In this document: in pieces, positions 1 to 11,583 of the stretch | How positions within the stretch are numbered: the stretch's first letter is position 1 | Layout of the letters: every line of letters begins with the position of its first letter | Assembly: GCA_022419385.1 (NCBI GenBank) | Contig: JAJUBI010000005.1 | Span: 2,914,001-2,978,000 of the forward strand | Length of the DNA: 64,000 bases | Reading direction: 5' to 3' | DNA from: Paraconiothyrium sp. Pb-2020 | Lineage: Eukaryota > Ascomycota > Dothideomycetes > Pleosporales > Didymosphaeriaceae | Position numbers and translations under genes: made by a program | Notes under the pieces: model-generated | What the model was told of the DNA's origin: nothing | Seen by the model: the letters and a program-made list of their open reading frames with translations, nothing else | Databases searched by the model: none

Positions 1-1936
1 CTATCAGCGATATCTTTCCGCCTGGAAATCCTGGAATCGGTTCGGCAATGGCACTTCCGATCAACATCTGCGCCCGCCCGGCTTTGGACTTCTTCATGAG
101 AACACTACCATCACTGCGCAATGGATCGACATAATCGACACGGCGAAAGAGTCCAAGAAGTACAAACGAGCTGTCAACCGTGTCAGTCTAGCAATGCCCC
201 ATGCAGGCGTCTTCTCGGCAGCTCGCTCCGGCGAGAACGACATCATGCAACCTGAAGAGTTGAACTCGGAAGGCACTTACAGTCTCAGGGCCAGTGTGCC
301 TAGTCCAGTACTGAATGTACTATGCGCCAACCTGAATGAAAACGAATTGGCACCCATTGTTTACAATATGTGGCCCAATAGCGAGGAGGTCACTATGACG
401 AATTGGAACGACGACCCATTAGGCAAGTCTCCCAAGTATCAATTGGATGCGTGTTCTCCGCTAAGCGAAAGAAAGATCGTCTTATATACTTATAATATAA
501 GAAAAGAGTCTTTCCCTCGCTCAGCTTAGACATGTGGCAATGTACCATCCCACTCTTATGAGACATACACTAACTTTGTACTTTTGGGTCTGGCAGTTGG
601 TATCAGACCTAACGCTACAACCAAGAATAACACGGTTGTGGACGAACTGTTCGGCTGGACGAAAAATGACGACAAGATGATGTTGGACTATCCGCCCGTA
701 TTCGCAAAGTTGCCATTGGCATTCAACACCATCATGAACCATACCAGTCATGCGTGGGGAAGAGATTCAATCTACCTCCTGGGTGCTGGTGGGAACATGG
801 ATGACGGCACTGCCCAGAACGGTACTTACATGGTGTGCAAAATCCACATGACTTTGACGTCTAAATGCACTACGCAGTACAACGCCACGGGTTCCGGAGG
901 CAGTATGGAAGCCCTCTGTGAAGAAAAAGATCCGCACATGGCCTACATCAACAGCAATTCGAGCGAGGCAGAGAGTGTGAGCATGACCGACTGGAGAGAC
1001 ATAGGCTTCGATTGGTCGAATGCGATGTCACTCAATGCTGGTCTCACGGACGGCGCAGCTTCCAATGCTAGATTGCTCACGCAATTGATGCTCAAGGAGA
1101 ATGACAAGGGCGAGTTCGATCTCAACCCCTCCCCTCGCTACCTAGTCCGGCGGAAGCACTCGCTGTGATGTCGGGTTGTCAGTATCCCCATACTTGCGCC
1201 GAATCGATTATTCAAACACTTCCTCATAGGTACATTGCTAATGAGTGCTATTGACTCCCCCTATGTCATGTTCTGGAATTACACCACGCTTGTTCCCCTT
1301 CTCGACGACTACACCAGGCAATACTTCAACGGCTCCGTAAAAGCCCAACAATACGCTTCCGGTGGCGTGGACGACGTCTCCAAGGCCTGGATGCTCATTC
1401 TCTTCCTGGTTTTCATTATGAACATCCTTGTCCTCGCGTATTTTCTCTTCCACAAGGGCCTTGTAACTGACTTCTCGGAACCACCCAACCTCTTTGCGCT
1501 CGCCGTGAATTCACCGCCCTCGCATCTTTTCGCCGGGTCATGTGGAGGCGGTCCCGGGGGGAAGCAGTACGTGGTAAACTGGTTCGTCAATTCAGAGGGA
1601 GATCATCTTTATATGGAGCCTGGACAAAAGGCTGCACACGGGCATGTAGAACATGCGCATCCACACATGCTCGCGCCGCCACCACCTCCACCGCCAGTGA
1701 ACATGAAGCCAGGCGCTGGAGGTTTCTTTGCTGCCGTTGTAGCTGGTGCGACAAACTCGTTCCAAAGATTGCGGGAACGGGGTCTTGGCTTTGGAGCGAA
1801 GGAGCATCCTTCTCGTCATCAGAGGTTAACTCCTATAAGCGTTCACGCACCCGACCGAGATGTGGAACTTGAAGATGCGGCTACGAAAACGCAGAGGGAT
1901 TACCATAAGCTTTCTAAGAGGACGAGCGTGTTGTGA
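1..1936 (+). CDS. Large fungal membrane glycoprotein, 3' part (5' end outside window)
   Basis: The reading frame is open from base 2, so the gene begins upstream of the window. The visible part is an extracellular-looking region with many N-glycosylation sequons, then one strong transmembrane helix (about 1386-1455, hydrophobic from AWMLILFLVF onward), then a cytoplasmic tail rich in Gly, Pro and His with a run of seven prolines. It resembles the C-terminal half of a large, uncharacterised Dothideomycete membrane protein family whose members are sometimes mislabelled as MCM proteins. A first intron lies between about 450 and 606; its exact ends are unclear. A second intron is well defined at 1178-1229 (GTCAGT..ATAG) and restores the reading SGCTLLMSAIDSP. 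Between 1121 and 1141 the frame shifts by one base at a C-rich tract (see findings). The function is unknown to me; the stop codon at 1934-1936 is clear. Confidence 0.7.
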
Positions 1937-3379
1937 GGTGGGGAGGCTTATTGATTTAATGTTTACTAGTAATGTAATGCTCATTGAATTGGACCATTGT
2001 CTCCATTGTCGAAATATGTGTATTCATGGCGTGGTACCATTTCTAGTCACTAGACTACCATCCCGCCCTTTGTTCTTGGTACACTATGGCTCACAACTCC
2101 CACCTGTCTTTGCGATGTATTAATTAAGTATTATCAATAACTCCTAGGCCAGAAAGCAATGCAGGTGTAGCAAGTGAAATTGCATATATTGATTCGCGGT
2201 CTTTTCGGCCGATCCTGTCAACGTTGCTCGTCGAAGTTCTCGTCGAAGACAGATCAATGTCTGTTGATCAGGCACCAGATCATGGCCTTATACTATCAAT
2301 CTGCCAGTCCGAACGTTCGAAGCACGCATCACGCAATGCTAACGTCGCTTGTTTGAGGTTGGCGATTGGGTTGCTCAATGTGGCCAAGTCACTGGTATAG
2401 GTATATATGTGCAAAGTGACCGACACGAGGCTGCATGTATAGAGCAAGAGATGATTCACTAAGTACCTACTCGCTCTAAAGGCTTAAAGAAAATCAGGCA
2501 GTAGGATATTCCAAAGTGATAGATTCTAACTATCAAGGATTGAATTGGTCGGTAATCGTATCAAGTCAAAGCGCAGCAGGCCCAACGAAACCACATGTAT
2601 AACCAATGTTTCCATTCAAATATCTGATGAATAGATTCTTAGCTCATTGTATGATCGAAATCGATGATGATTGTGCAGCAGTGGAGTACGTACCAGTTGC
2701 TGCAAGTGTTTCTACACGTCATGCGGATATATAGTATTTGGCCCTCGGCCACCATCTCGGGGCTCTTCTCCACCTTGCTGCTTTGGTGCCATCGTGATGG
2801 TTGAGATAGTTCTTTGTCAAATTAAATCTGTTCTAGATAGATAGTATACGTGGGATTACACACCAATGAGATATTTGAGTCACAGCTGCGAGTGGGCAGA
2901 GAGAGGTATGCCGGCAGGCTTTCTTCTTGACAGAAAAGTTCGGTGAGATTTCTTCTTAATGAATTTATAATGACAGTTAACTGATCGCGTGTTCGACAAG
3001 GCTGAGTGCCAAGCCAAGCGGGCAGTTGACCGGTACGGGCTGTTGCCTAGGGGAAGGTGACGCTACTACCGTTCACCGGTCTTCATGCAGCTTCTGAGCA
3101 CGATTAGTTCGAATGATACAGCGCATTACACGTACTGATCACCGCCTTTTCTATGATAGTGACGCGGTGATGTCGGCATCTGCAGACGCGGATTCCCCCT
3201 TTGGGCGTATGAGGGACGCAAGATGCATCACGCGAAGGAATGCCTGTACAGACTCACTTGCCGATGATAATTTGACTGGCGAAACGATAGGGTATCTTGC
3301 ACGGCAAAGTGAACTTATTTCAACAGATGTACACAAACTTTGCACATTCTCACATATCTCGAGCACACAATATTGCCCA
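1937..3379. other. Intergenic, no gene seen
   Basis: About 1.4 kb between two converging genes. Short open frames occur (for example 3113-3403 plus) but they lack splice logic, family resemblance or a plausible start context. No repeat or transposon ends were noticed. Confidence 0.6.
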
Positions 3380-5668
3380 TCAAACAAGGTTCGTCTCGCC
3401 TAGATCGTGTGGAAGTTTTTCCTCTGTCTCGTAGAGTTGCTCAGGCTGGACATTCCGCCTGAAAATGTACTTCTTAATAAAATACGGTACCTGTCGGAGA
3501 CCATAAGCAGCATGGGCACTGGTCGGCACGCTGAAGACATGATCGAGTTCTTCGAGCGTTTTGCCTTTCGTTTCCTGCCGCATAACGTCAGCAACGAACT
3601 CTTGTGGAATCAAAGCCACAGACAAAGATAACTCACAGGCATGAACAGTAGCACTAGGAACCATCCGATAATATTCCAGGCAGCATACCAGCCAAATGCA
3701 CCCTGGGGCTTGAACGCTCTCTGCAAACTCGGCCACGTTATACTTAGAAGTGCATTGAAGAACCATGTCGTCGCTGTCGCAAAACTCATCCCAAGCGTCC
3801 GCATATACAACGGGTATGCCTCCGCGGAGTAGGTGAAAGGCACGGGGCCTTCTCCAGGACTGTAAACCACGCCGAAAAAGTAGATACCAAGGGCAATACA
3901 GATTACTCGTGCATCGGTCGTGGACGGGATCCAGAAAGAGAAACCTGTAAAGAGCAAGAAGAAGGCCATGAGCGGGAAGGTGCTCAAGAGGAGGTTACGC
4001 CGACCGAAAGTGTCGATTGTGTACATGGCCGGGATAGCGAAGAGAAAATTGATGACGCCGAATCCAAGAGAGGCGGCGAGCGCGGATTGGTCTGAGAAGC
4101 CGGAGTTCGAGAAGATGCTGCTCGAGTAGTACGCAATTACGTTTACTCCGCAAAACTAGTCCGTTTAGCCTGCAGTTATTGATAAGAGGAAGGACATACT
4201 CGCCTGTTGCATGAACATGACAATCTCGCTGGCAAGCATTGCCCTCCTGTTTCGAGGAACAGTCCATAGCTCTTTGATTTTGCTTTGGCCGATTTTCATA
4301 TTCTCCTCTGCTCGTAACAGCTCACCCATGTAGAACATGTCTCTCGCCGCCTGTATTTTGTTGAAGCGTAATCTGCACATAGCTTGATAAGCTTCTGCAT
4401 GTCGACCCTTTGACATAAACCAGCGTGGCGATTCCGGGACGAGGAAGACAAAGCAGCAAACTATCACAGCTGGCAGCATGGCGGATCCCATCATTAGCCG
4501 CCAATTCAACCCGGTGATGTGGGGCTTATCGTTCACGCCTGCCAGACCCGAAGGTACAGAGTCAGCGTATGCCTCATGTGGGGATGATCATTGCCCCGTG
4601 TCTCAGCTAAGCAAAGCAAAGATTCTTTTTCCTTTTAAAGGAGATAAAGATGGTCTTCCTTTTGCTTAGCGGATTATACGCATCCGATTTGTACCGGAAG
4701 ACTTGCCATAGAACGCCAGGTCCGCTGCATATCCAAGCATGATACCAAATGCTGTCCACATCTGCCATTGCATGACAAGAGCGCCTCGGATAGCGGGTGG
4801 AGTACATTCGGCCGCGTAGATCGGGACGGTTGCCGACTTTGGGCCGATTCCAAGACCAAGCATGAACCGCGCAATAAACATGTGCCACCAATTCTATCCC
4901 TATCAGTGTGAAAAAAGGCAACCTGGACAACACTCACATCGACAAAGCCTTGCCAAAAGCATGTTATCGCACTGATCAAACAGGTGAGGAAGATGGTTCC
5001 TCTCCGGCCCAGCCAATTGTTGAAGGGTGTGGTAAGCCAACAGCTAACGAATGCACAACACACATAGGGTGCGCTGTTCACGAGTCCGACCAGCCAGGTC
5101 GAGCTGTATTCGTCACCTCCGATACCGAATTGTTTGGAGTAGAACAATTGTGCTCCATTGACGACGGTCTCGTCTATGGCTATGTAAGTATGTCCTCTTA
5201 TACGAGCAAGAGTCCCAAGTCATTACCCATGCCCTGCACCGCAGCGCAAGTCGAACACAGAACAACGACGAGATATAAAAGCCGCGGCTGCGCCCATCGA
5301 TGAGATAGCTCTTGCTTCAACACGGTGAGTTCCTCGTCTGTGACCCCAAGTCTTGTGGCGTGCGTTAGATACGTCGGTTCGCGTGCAAGACATGCTCCGA
5401 TTTCAAAAGCTCGCACGTCAGCCGGATCCGTGAGCGCATTGTCGTGCGCATATACACGGCCCATTTTCTGCAGCTCATTGTATGTATATCCTTGAAGTGG
5501 ATTTGCAAGTCGCGCATTGAGGTGGCGGCGTGCCCTTTCTGCAGCAGATACAGCGATCGAGGCGCGATGGGCTGGTGGGCTACGATTGCGCGGTTCCGAC
5601 GTATCTTCAATGTGCGAATGGTTGAACGACTCAGGCTTTCCGCCAGGTACCTCCAGATGAATAGCCAT
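3380..5668 (-). CDS. MFS sugar/polyol transporter
   Basis: A 639-residue member of the sugar porter family of the major facilitator superfamily, expected to be a twelve-helix plasma-membrane transporter coupled to protons. Exons on the minus strand are 5227-5668, 4938-5179, 4707-4893, 4204-4538, 3637-4155 and 3380-3574; together they give exactly 640 codons including the stop. Family signatures include LGRRGT after helix 2, PESPRWF after helix 6, DTFGRR between helices 8 and 9, and PETKGKTLEELDHVF after helix 12. The hydrophilic N-terminal extension of about 120 residues and the C-terminal FIKKYIFRR region resemble myo-inositol/polyol-type fungal transporters. The introns at 4539-4706 and 4156-4203 read best as GC-AG introns. 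The longer one contains a 10-bp inverted repeat. The substrate cannot be read from sequence. Confidence 0.88.
4606..4670. repeat. Inverted repeat inside a transporter intron
   Basis: GCTAAGCAAA at 4606-4615 is matched by its exact reverse complement TTTGCTTAGC at 4661-4670, with a further near-palindrome (CCTTTTAAAGG) at 4631-4641 between them. The element lies inside the longest intron of the transporter gene and could fold into a hairpin in the pre-mRNA. Confidence 0.7.
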
Positions 5669-6595
5669 AGTGACTACCAGCTCTATGAAAAGTCAGCCAG
5701 GTTATGGTGGTTACCTCTGAATAGTCTTGTATGCTTGTATATCATGCATGGGTACGTCTGCTACCGAATGCGAGCAACGACCCACAACATGAAAGGCAGA
5801 CCATGCGAAACGACGCCCGACGCGGGGGTGCGGGGAGCTAAAGTATCGAACAACGCTGACGGTGCTGAAACCATGCTCGGGCTGCAAACAAGGCTAACCA
5901 CTCGCCATCGAGCGTACAATAGAGGATCTGCGCCTCCGGACCTACGTGCCGGATAGGCGGGCGCGATGAGATGCACTGCGCTGCCATGGACCGAGAGCGA
6001 ATCTGGCTGAGCATTCCTCGTGCAGCTCATGGCTTGAGCCGCTCGCGCATACTCGCAAAGCCGCGACTGTGTTCTGCCTAGCCGGAAACGAGATGTGCGT
6101 TTTGGTCACCTGTTCAAAGCGAGGCGTTCACGTAAGCTTCGAAAGGAGATGCTTTGACCCTTCGACTTCGTCCGTTTGACATCAAAGGACTGGGGTGATG
6201 TCACCGACAGACTCGTAACGCAAGACATGCGGGCTGAGGTTGGGCGGGAGGCCAAGAACTGCCCGGCTCAGAATCGGGCTGGAGACGGCCTTGTTATGGA
6301 CTTGTATTGCGGTGTAGCCTCGCGGGCGGGCCCAGCTGAAGCTTGTCAGGAGAGCGAGCGGTCTGGAAGATGATACAAATATGCATGGCGTCGAAGTTCC
6401 TGCTGTGTAAGATCCATTCCTCGTGTATCTGGCCGCTCTCTTGCGTCCGATGTGCCGACGAGGCTGGCAACAAGCGTGGCGTTCAACGGCGCCAGGCTTG
6501 TCCACCAACTACACCCGGTGCACGGTCCCCCACCCGAATTCTTCTACTAGTCTGACCGGTCTTCCTTATCACACGCGTAGGCAGTCTAAATCACC
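5669..6595. other. Intergenic, divergent promoter region
   Basis: About 0.9 kb between the transporter start and the PUS4-type gene start, which point away from each other. The open frames in it (5444-5956, 5761-6030, 6182-6508) look like chance frames. Promoters of both genes should lie here, but no clear TATA box was found. Confidence 0.55.
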
Positions 6596-7803
6596 ATGGC
6601 CGAGGACAGCTCTGAAGTCTTGGAGGGTGTTTTCGGTAAGCCCGCATCTGTGGTTATTTCGCGCCCAACGATACTGGAGCGGTGTTGAGATCACGTGCTC
6701 ACCCGTCGGGACTTCTACTCACAGCGCTAGCCATATCCAAACCCTCCGGCATAACCTCCGGCCAATCCCTGCTACACCTTCAAAACATCTTCTCGAGATC
6801 CACCCTCTTCGCCCCTCTACTCGCCTCGACACGCCAAAACAGGCTCGTCCAAGCCTCCCTCATCCCTTCTAGCCAAAAGGCTAAAGCCGACGATGAAGAA
6901 ACCAATGGCCGCTTCTTCCGCATGGGCCACGGCGGCACCCTTGACCCACTTGCATCTGGCATCCTCATTATTGGTATCGGTAGAGGCACGAAATCACTGC
7001 AAAACTACCTTGGCTGCACCAAGACGTACGAGACTGTAGTGTTATTTGGGAAGAGTACAGATACTTATGATGTAGACGGGGAAGTCGTTGCAGAGAAATC
7101 CTGTGCACATATGAGTGAGGCCTTGGTCAGGCAGAAATTGGCAGCATTCAAGGGAACATTTCGCCAGGTACCGCCGCTATATTCAGGCCTCAAGATCAAT
7201 GGTGTTAAAGCTTGCGACTATATGAGAGCGCGGAAAGAGTTACCGAGACAGTTGGAAGATAGGGAGGTGTGTGTCGTTGAGTGTGAGCTGCTAGAATGGC
7301 GGAACGAGGGTGAGCATGACTTCAAATGGCCGAGCGATAGCACTGCTGCGACGGCACCCGCAGTCAGGTTGCGGCTCACCGTGAGTTCTGGTTTCTATGT
7401 GAGGAGCTTGGCGTACGATCTAGGAACGGCATGCGGGAGCCTGGCGACCATGGCAGAGCTGACCCGGACGAGGCAAGCGAAGTTCGCGATTGGGGATGGG
7501 ATTGGTGCAGAAAAATCTTTACCGGCTGTCACGTACGCGGACCTTGACGCTGGAGAAGACGTGTGGGGACCAGTTGTCAAATGTCAACTCAGGGCGTGGA
7601 TGGAACAGAATCCACCGGTACTAACACAAGCACATATCAATGGCCGCGACCCGGACACAAAGAAGCGTCTAAGTCAAGAAGAAAAGGGAAAGATAAGGCA
7701 AAGATTTCGAGGAGAGTGGGTCGGTACTTCGAGAAAAGAGCGAAGGAGACAACACAAGGCGGCAAAGGCATGCATGAATGGGCAAAATGATGCTGCATCG
7801 TGA
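6596..7803 (+). CDS. PUS4: tRNA pseudouridine-55 synthase, PUS4/TruB family
   Basis: This enzyme converts uridine 55 in the T-loop of tRNAs to pseudouridine; in yeast Pus4 acts on both cytoplasmic and mitochondrial tRNAs. The model has a 40-nt first exon (6596-6635), an intron at 6636-6730 with GTAAGC donor, and a second exon 6731-7803, giving 370 residues. The ATG sits in a CACCATGG context. The catalytic motif GHGGTLDPLASG is present, with the nucleophilic Asp near residue 85, preceded by the SKPSGITS motif. Later blocks PPLYSGLKINGVKACDYMR and SSGFYVRSLAYDLG match the family. An insertion of about 40 residues between the first motif and the catalytic loop is usual in fungal Pus4. The basic C-terminus (RKERRRQHKAAK) may aid RNA binding or nuclear targeting. 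Confidence 0.93.
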
Positions 7804-7863
7804 TATACGCCCTACTACAATACGCTCCATGGACCGAGGCCGATGATTCCGAGTCACTTACGC

Positions 7864-9305
7864 TCAGCTCATCATCGGGTTGCCGGGTAACTGCGTTAGC
7901 CCTACGATGCAGTCAGGAGAAAGTCGAGATAAATAATACATTCGAGCAAAGTCACTTACACCCATCCACATCCTCCTTCACGGTCTTGGGGATTTTGCAC
8001 TGCTTCGCGGCTGAAATATCCTGGCTCTTCTGGTTTCCGCAGGTCGCGCTGAAGCAGCCGTTGTCGTCCATAGCGCGCTGGAGCGCGTCGCCCTTCCAGC
8101 CGAAAACATCTGTCATGTATCAACATTAAGCAACCAGAAGCATCCGATGGCTTACAATCCCCATGCTGGCCATAGCCGGTGTTGTCACCAGTCGAGAGGT
8201 AGAAAGGCTGCGAGCCATCGGACGGCCAGTCAGCTTTGTTGTTGAAAGCGGTCGTATCCCAGACAACCTATCACCTGAATCAGCATCCATTGCCCGAGTC
8301 AACTATCAGGCCTACCTCGAGCATGAGCTGCGGAATTTTGATTGGATGAGTTGCCGGACAGTCACCCGTAGACAAGAAGTTCGCTGGGCCTTTACTCGGG
8401 TATGCAACGTGATCCTGTATTTCGATCAGTCAGGAGTATCGAAGTTGGGCATCTCGTTTACCTGGTGATTCGGGCTATCGAGATCCTTTCCGTTCCAGCA
8501 AGTCGGGTACAAGATATTCGATCGAATTCCGCCCAGGCAAGGCTGAGGTGGAAACCCCTCAAAGTCGAGTTTCGCATCCGAGCAAGGAGCTGCATTATCC
8601 CCGCCGAAGTTTGGCCCAGAATAGCACCTGAAGCAGCTCTGCATCTTGTACTTCTTGGTTCGTCTCATAGGGTCGCCGACGAGCACTGGACGCGAAGGTA
8701 CGAAGTCAGCTAAGACTTTACACCGTACTCTTGAGTGACATACTGCGAAAACCGGGCTTGAACGCCGTCACGACGCCTTTTTTAGGAGCGATGTAGTACA
8801 CCGTAACCCCACCATCAGTCTGTGTCGTAAACTTGTCGTTGAACAGAAAGCGGTTTGGAATCTGAGGAACGCGCTTGAACGTGCCGTTCTTAGCTTTAAA
8901 ATATACATTTGCCGTCCAGCTACGTCTCTCCGTCAGTGAATGCATTTCGTTCTATAGTGCTATATCAAAAGTTCAACATTATTGGCTTCTCTCTGGGTAA
9001 AACGGGGTACTCAAACTTCGGGCGAGGCACTTCAAGCTTCAAGACACATACTAATTACTCCTATCATCCGCCGGCCCACACGTCGTGCACGTAGCTATGC
9101 TACTCACGTCAGTACTTGCAATCGTCGCATTGAACGCGTTCCCCCCGATAATTTGGTGTGTGTGCGGAGTACCAATCATGCCTGGGTTTACAAGGGGGTC
9201 GAGCCGCTCAATGGTAAGCTGCGAGCAGCCGAAGCGGAGGTGATTGAGGCCTTGGAGGAACTGGCCGTGTGCTGCAATCGCGAATAAAATGGTGGATAGA
9301 AGCAT
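7864..9305 (-). CDS. Secreted DUF1996 domain protein
   Basis: A 350-residue protein with a signal peptide (MLLSTILFAIAAHG) followed by a DUF1996 domain, a family of unknown function frequent in fungal secretomes. Seven exons on the minus strand: 9052-9305, 8744-8919, 8462-8685, 8316-8414, 8156-8267, 7960-8109 and 7864-7901; together they form 351 codons including the stop. Family hallmarks are RLDPLVNPG followed by HTHQIIGGNAF near the N-terminus, YWTANVYFKAKNGTFKRVPQ, CWNGKDLDSPNH, the THPIKIPQLM block, and GYGQHGDYVFGWKGDALQ near the end. Intron 1 (8920-9051) is 132 bp and the others are 46-58 bp. Several members carry a C-terminal carbohydrate-binding region; none is present here. The substrate or partner is unknown. 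Confidence 0.88.
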
Positions 9306-9971
9306 TGTGGAGATGAATCTGGCCGTATGTGAACGGAACTGGTAGGGGAGAAGGTGGGGAAGACGCAGGAGCGGAGAAACTTAGAGAAAGTCATTTTAAG
9401 CTGCTTTCCAGGTGAGCGCGTCTTGCTGGTCATCTGGGAAGGTTGGGGCCAGTAGTGAGGACTGATCGTTGCCGGCCCCTGTCGTCCAAGATCTGGTACA
9501 TGGATGTGCAATAAATATTGATTGGAACCAGCAGCGCGTATCCATTCACCCCACATGGAATAAACCATAGCATGGACCTAATAGATATGGCGCGTGTCGG
9601 TGTGATGCTGCCGCTCCTCCATGGATTGAAAGGAATGATCGGGGTCACAGTTGCGAACCTCGTGTTGAGGATGCACTTTCACTCAAAAACGATTTGAATT
9701 ACTTGGCCAATTTAACATGAATTCCGTATTACCTTTAGGCTCTCGGTATCATGCCGCGAAAGCAATCTTCTCCAACGAAGTTCGCCATGTGCGTATCATC
9801 GTGTGCTTGACTCGACGTAGCGAGCAGCTGTGGCCACGGGAGAGTTGCACCAACATAATGCTCTGTTCTGTTGACCAGGTGTATGTTGTCCGAGAAACCA
9901 TGCATCTGTTCGCTGTTGTTGTAACGACCACGAAGCAGCCTGATGACCTCTTATGCCTTCGCCAACCCATC
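9306..9971. other. Intergenic, no gene seen
   Basis: About 0.67 kb upstream of the DUF1996 gene and downstream of the next minus-strand gene. It should hold the DUF1996 promoter. No convincing coding or RNA feature. Confidence 0.55.
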
Positions 9972-11126
9972 CTACGCCCCCCTCTCTAATCCTGCGATCT
10001 CCCTCTCCATCCTCCTAATTTCCTTCAACAAAATATCCTTCCTCCCGGCCAAATCCCTCATCCCCCTCTCGCCCGCCCCCCCGTATAACTCCAACGTCCT
10101 CCTCGCCAACCCCTCTCTATCCCTCAACTTCGCCTCGCTGCTACCCTGCTCAGCCTTGAAGTTCTTCAAGGCCTTCAGAAACTCTCCTGGCGGCGGATGC
10201 ATATGGGTATGAATTTTAGCTTGGAGGCCAAGCAGGGCAGCACGTGCAGCGATATGCTCGGCGTGAGTGGATGTGGAGCGAGCGAGAGCGCCGTGCTGTG
10301 TGCGTTCGAGGATGAGAATGCTGGTTTGGAGAAGGTCGAGCTGGAGTGATAAGACATTACGCGCCAAGTCTGCGAGGTGAACCTTTTCGTCTGCTAGGTC
10401 CTTGGGTAGTACCAAGGTCGCAGCATCTCGAAGTCCTTCGGCATTTGAGCACAGTTCGTCGATCTCGGGCGGAGATTTTGGGTCTGCAATCTTGCACAGG
10501 AGGCCAGCGGTTGTGATGAACTGATTCGACAGGGCGGAAGAGATGATGTCAATGTTTGACAGGGAGAGCTGTGTGTCGACAGCTAGAATGTCGCGATCCG
10601 AGGCTACGATTTGGCCACTGAGTTGTGCTGTGACGAGTTCTATTGGGGAGTGTAGTTCTTGTGGAAGTGTAGGCGATCGGGTGGGCAGAGTGGTGAGGGT
10701 CTGAGTGAGTATTTGGGAAGCGTGGAGATTTGTGCGGTGTGTCTTTAGATCCTACAAGAGACGTCAACACATGATCTAGTGCAGTTATAGGCCCGTTGTG
10801 AGCCGCTCATTGCTCGCATGCAAGTACGAGCAATCCAAGGTTGTGTAGTATGTGGTGTATAAGAGGCCCTTTGAGATGGTGAGAGCTTCAAGCGGAACTG
10901 AATACCGGCTCTTGAAGAGGAACCCGTGTTCGCATAGAAATCTTGCATCGAGCTTTGGAACCAGGGGGTGGCTTAAACTTACCTGCCGTATCTCCCCATG
11001 TATCCTCTGCTTCTTCGTATCGCGCGTTGAGCCATCCGGATTCAGCTTTCTCGCGCACAAATCTTTGTACAACACCTCGAAATTGGGATTCCGCTCCAAT
11101 ATCGTAGTGTCCACTGGTGGCAGCAT
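9972..11126 (-). CDS. Conserved coiled-coil protein of unknown function
   Basis: Two exons on the minus strand, 10983-11126 and 9972-10751, separated by a 231-bp intron with a GTAAGT donor, encode 307 residues. The N-terminal block reads LERNPNFEVLYKDLCARKLNPDG, after which most of the protein is predicted helical and heptad-like, with LARNVLSLQLDLLQTS and EIRRMEREIAGLE as examples. It looks like a fungal conserved hypothetical. No catalytic motif, signal peptide or membrane segment is visible. The start is uncertain: the frame is open upstream to a splice-like acceptor near 11168 (DALKAITNEPTIV), so a short 5' coding exon may exist. Confidence 0.6.
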
Positions 11127-11583
11127 GACTATTGTTGGCTCATTCGTGATAGCCTTGAGTGCGTCCTGTTAATGTTCAAATGCGGTGAACGTTTGTTGTG
11201 GTTAGATCGACCATTCCCTTTCTGGAAGCGCTACGGTAAGGTAGCGGCTTGGCTTCGCGAACTTCTACAGTGTACAACTACAACCTTTGCATCTGCTCGC
11301 ATAAAGTGGTTGGTTGGGATGGTGCGTACTAGTACGTGTATCGAGTATCGGTTCTGTATCCGACACCATGCCATTCACCCCGCCACTCTGGTTGGCATTC
11401 GATCACAGACGAACATAGCATGTATCTTACAATCACCAAACACTTAGCGCATCCCTCAGACGATTTCGACAATGTGATCACTAGACCCAGCCCAAGCCAA
11501 CTGTCAAGCACTGATACAACATCGCGATCAAAGCTTTACACGCGCGTGAGAGCAACATCTGTTCCTTTGTGTCCAAGGTTCTC
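11127..11583. other. Gap between two minus-strand genes
   Basis: About 0.46 kb that must hold the promoter of the preceding coiled-coil gene and possibly a small first exon for it. No independent gene is supported. Confidence 0.5.
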
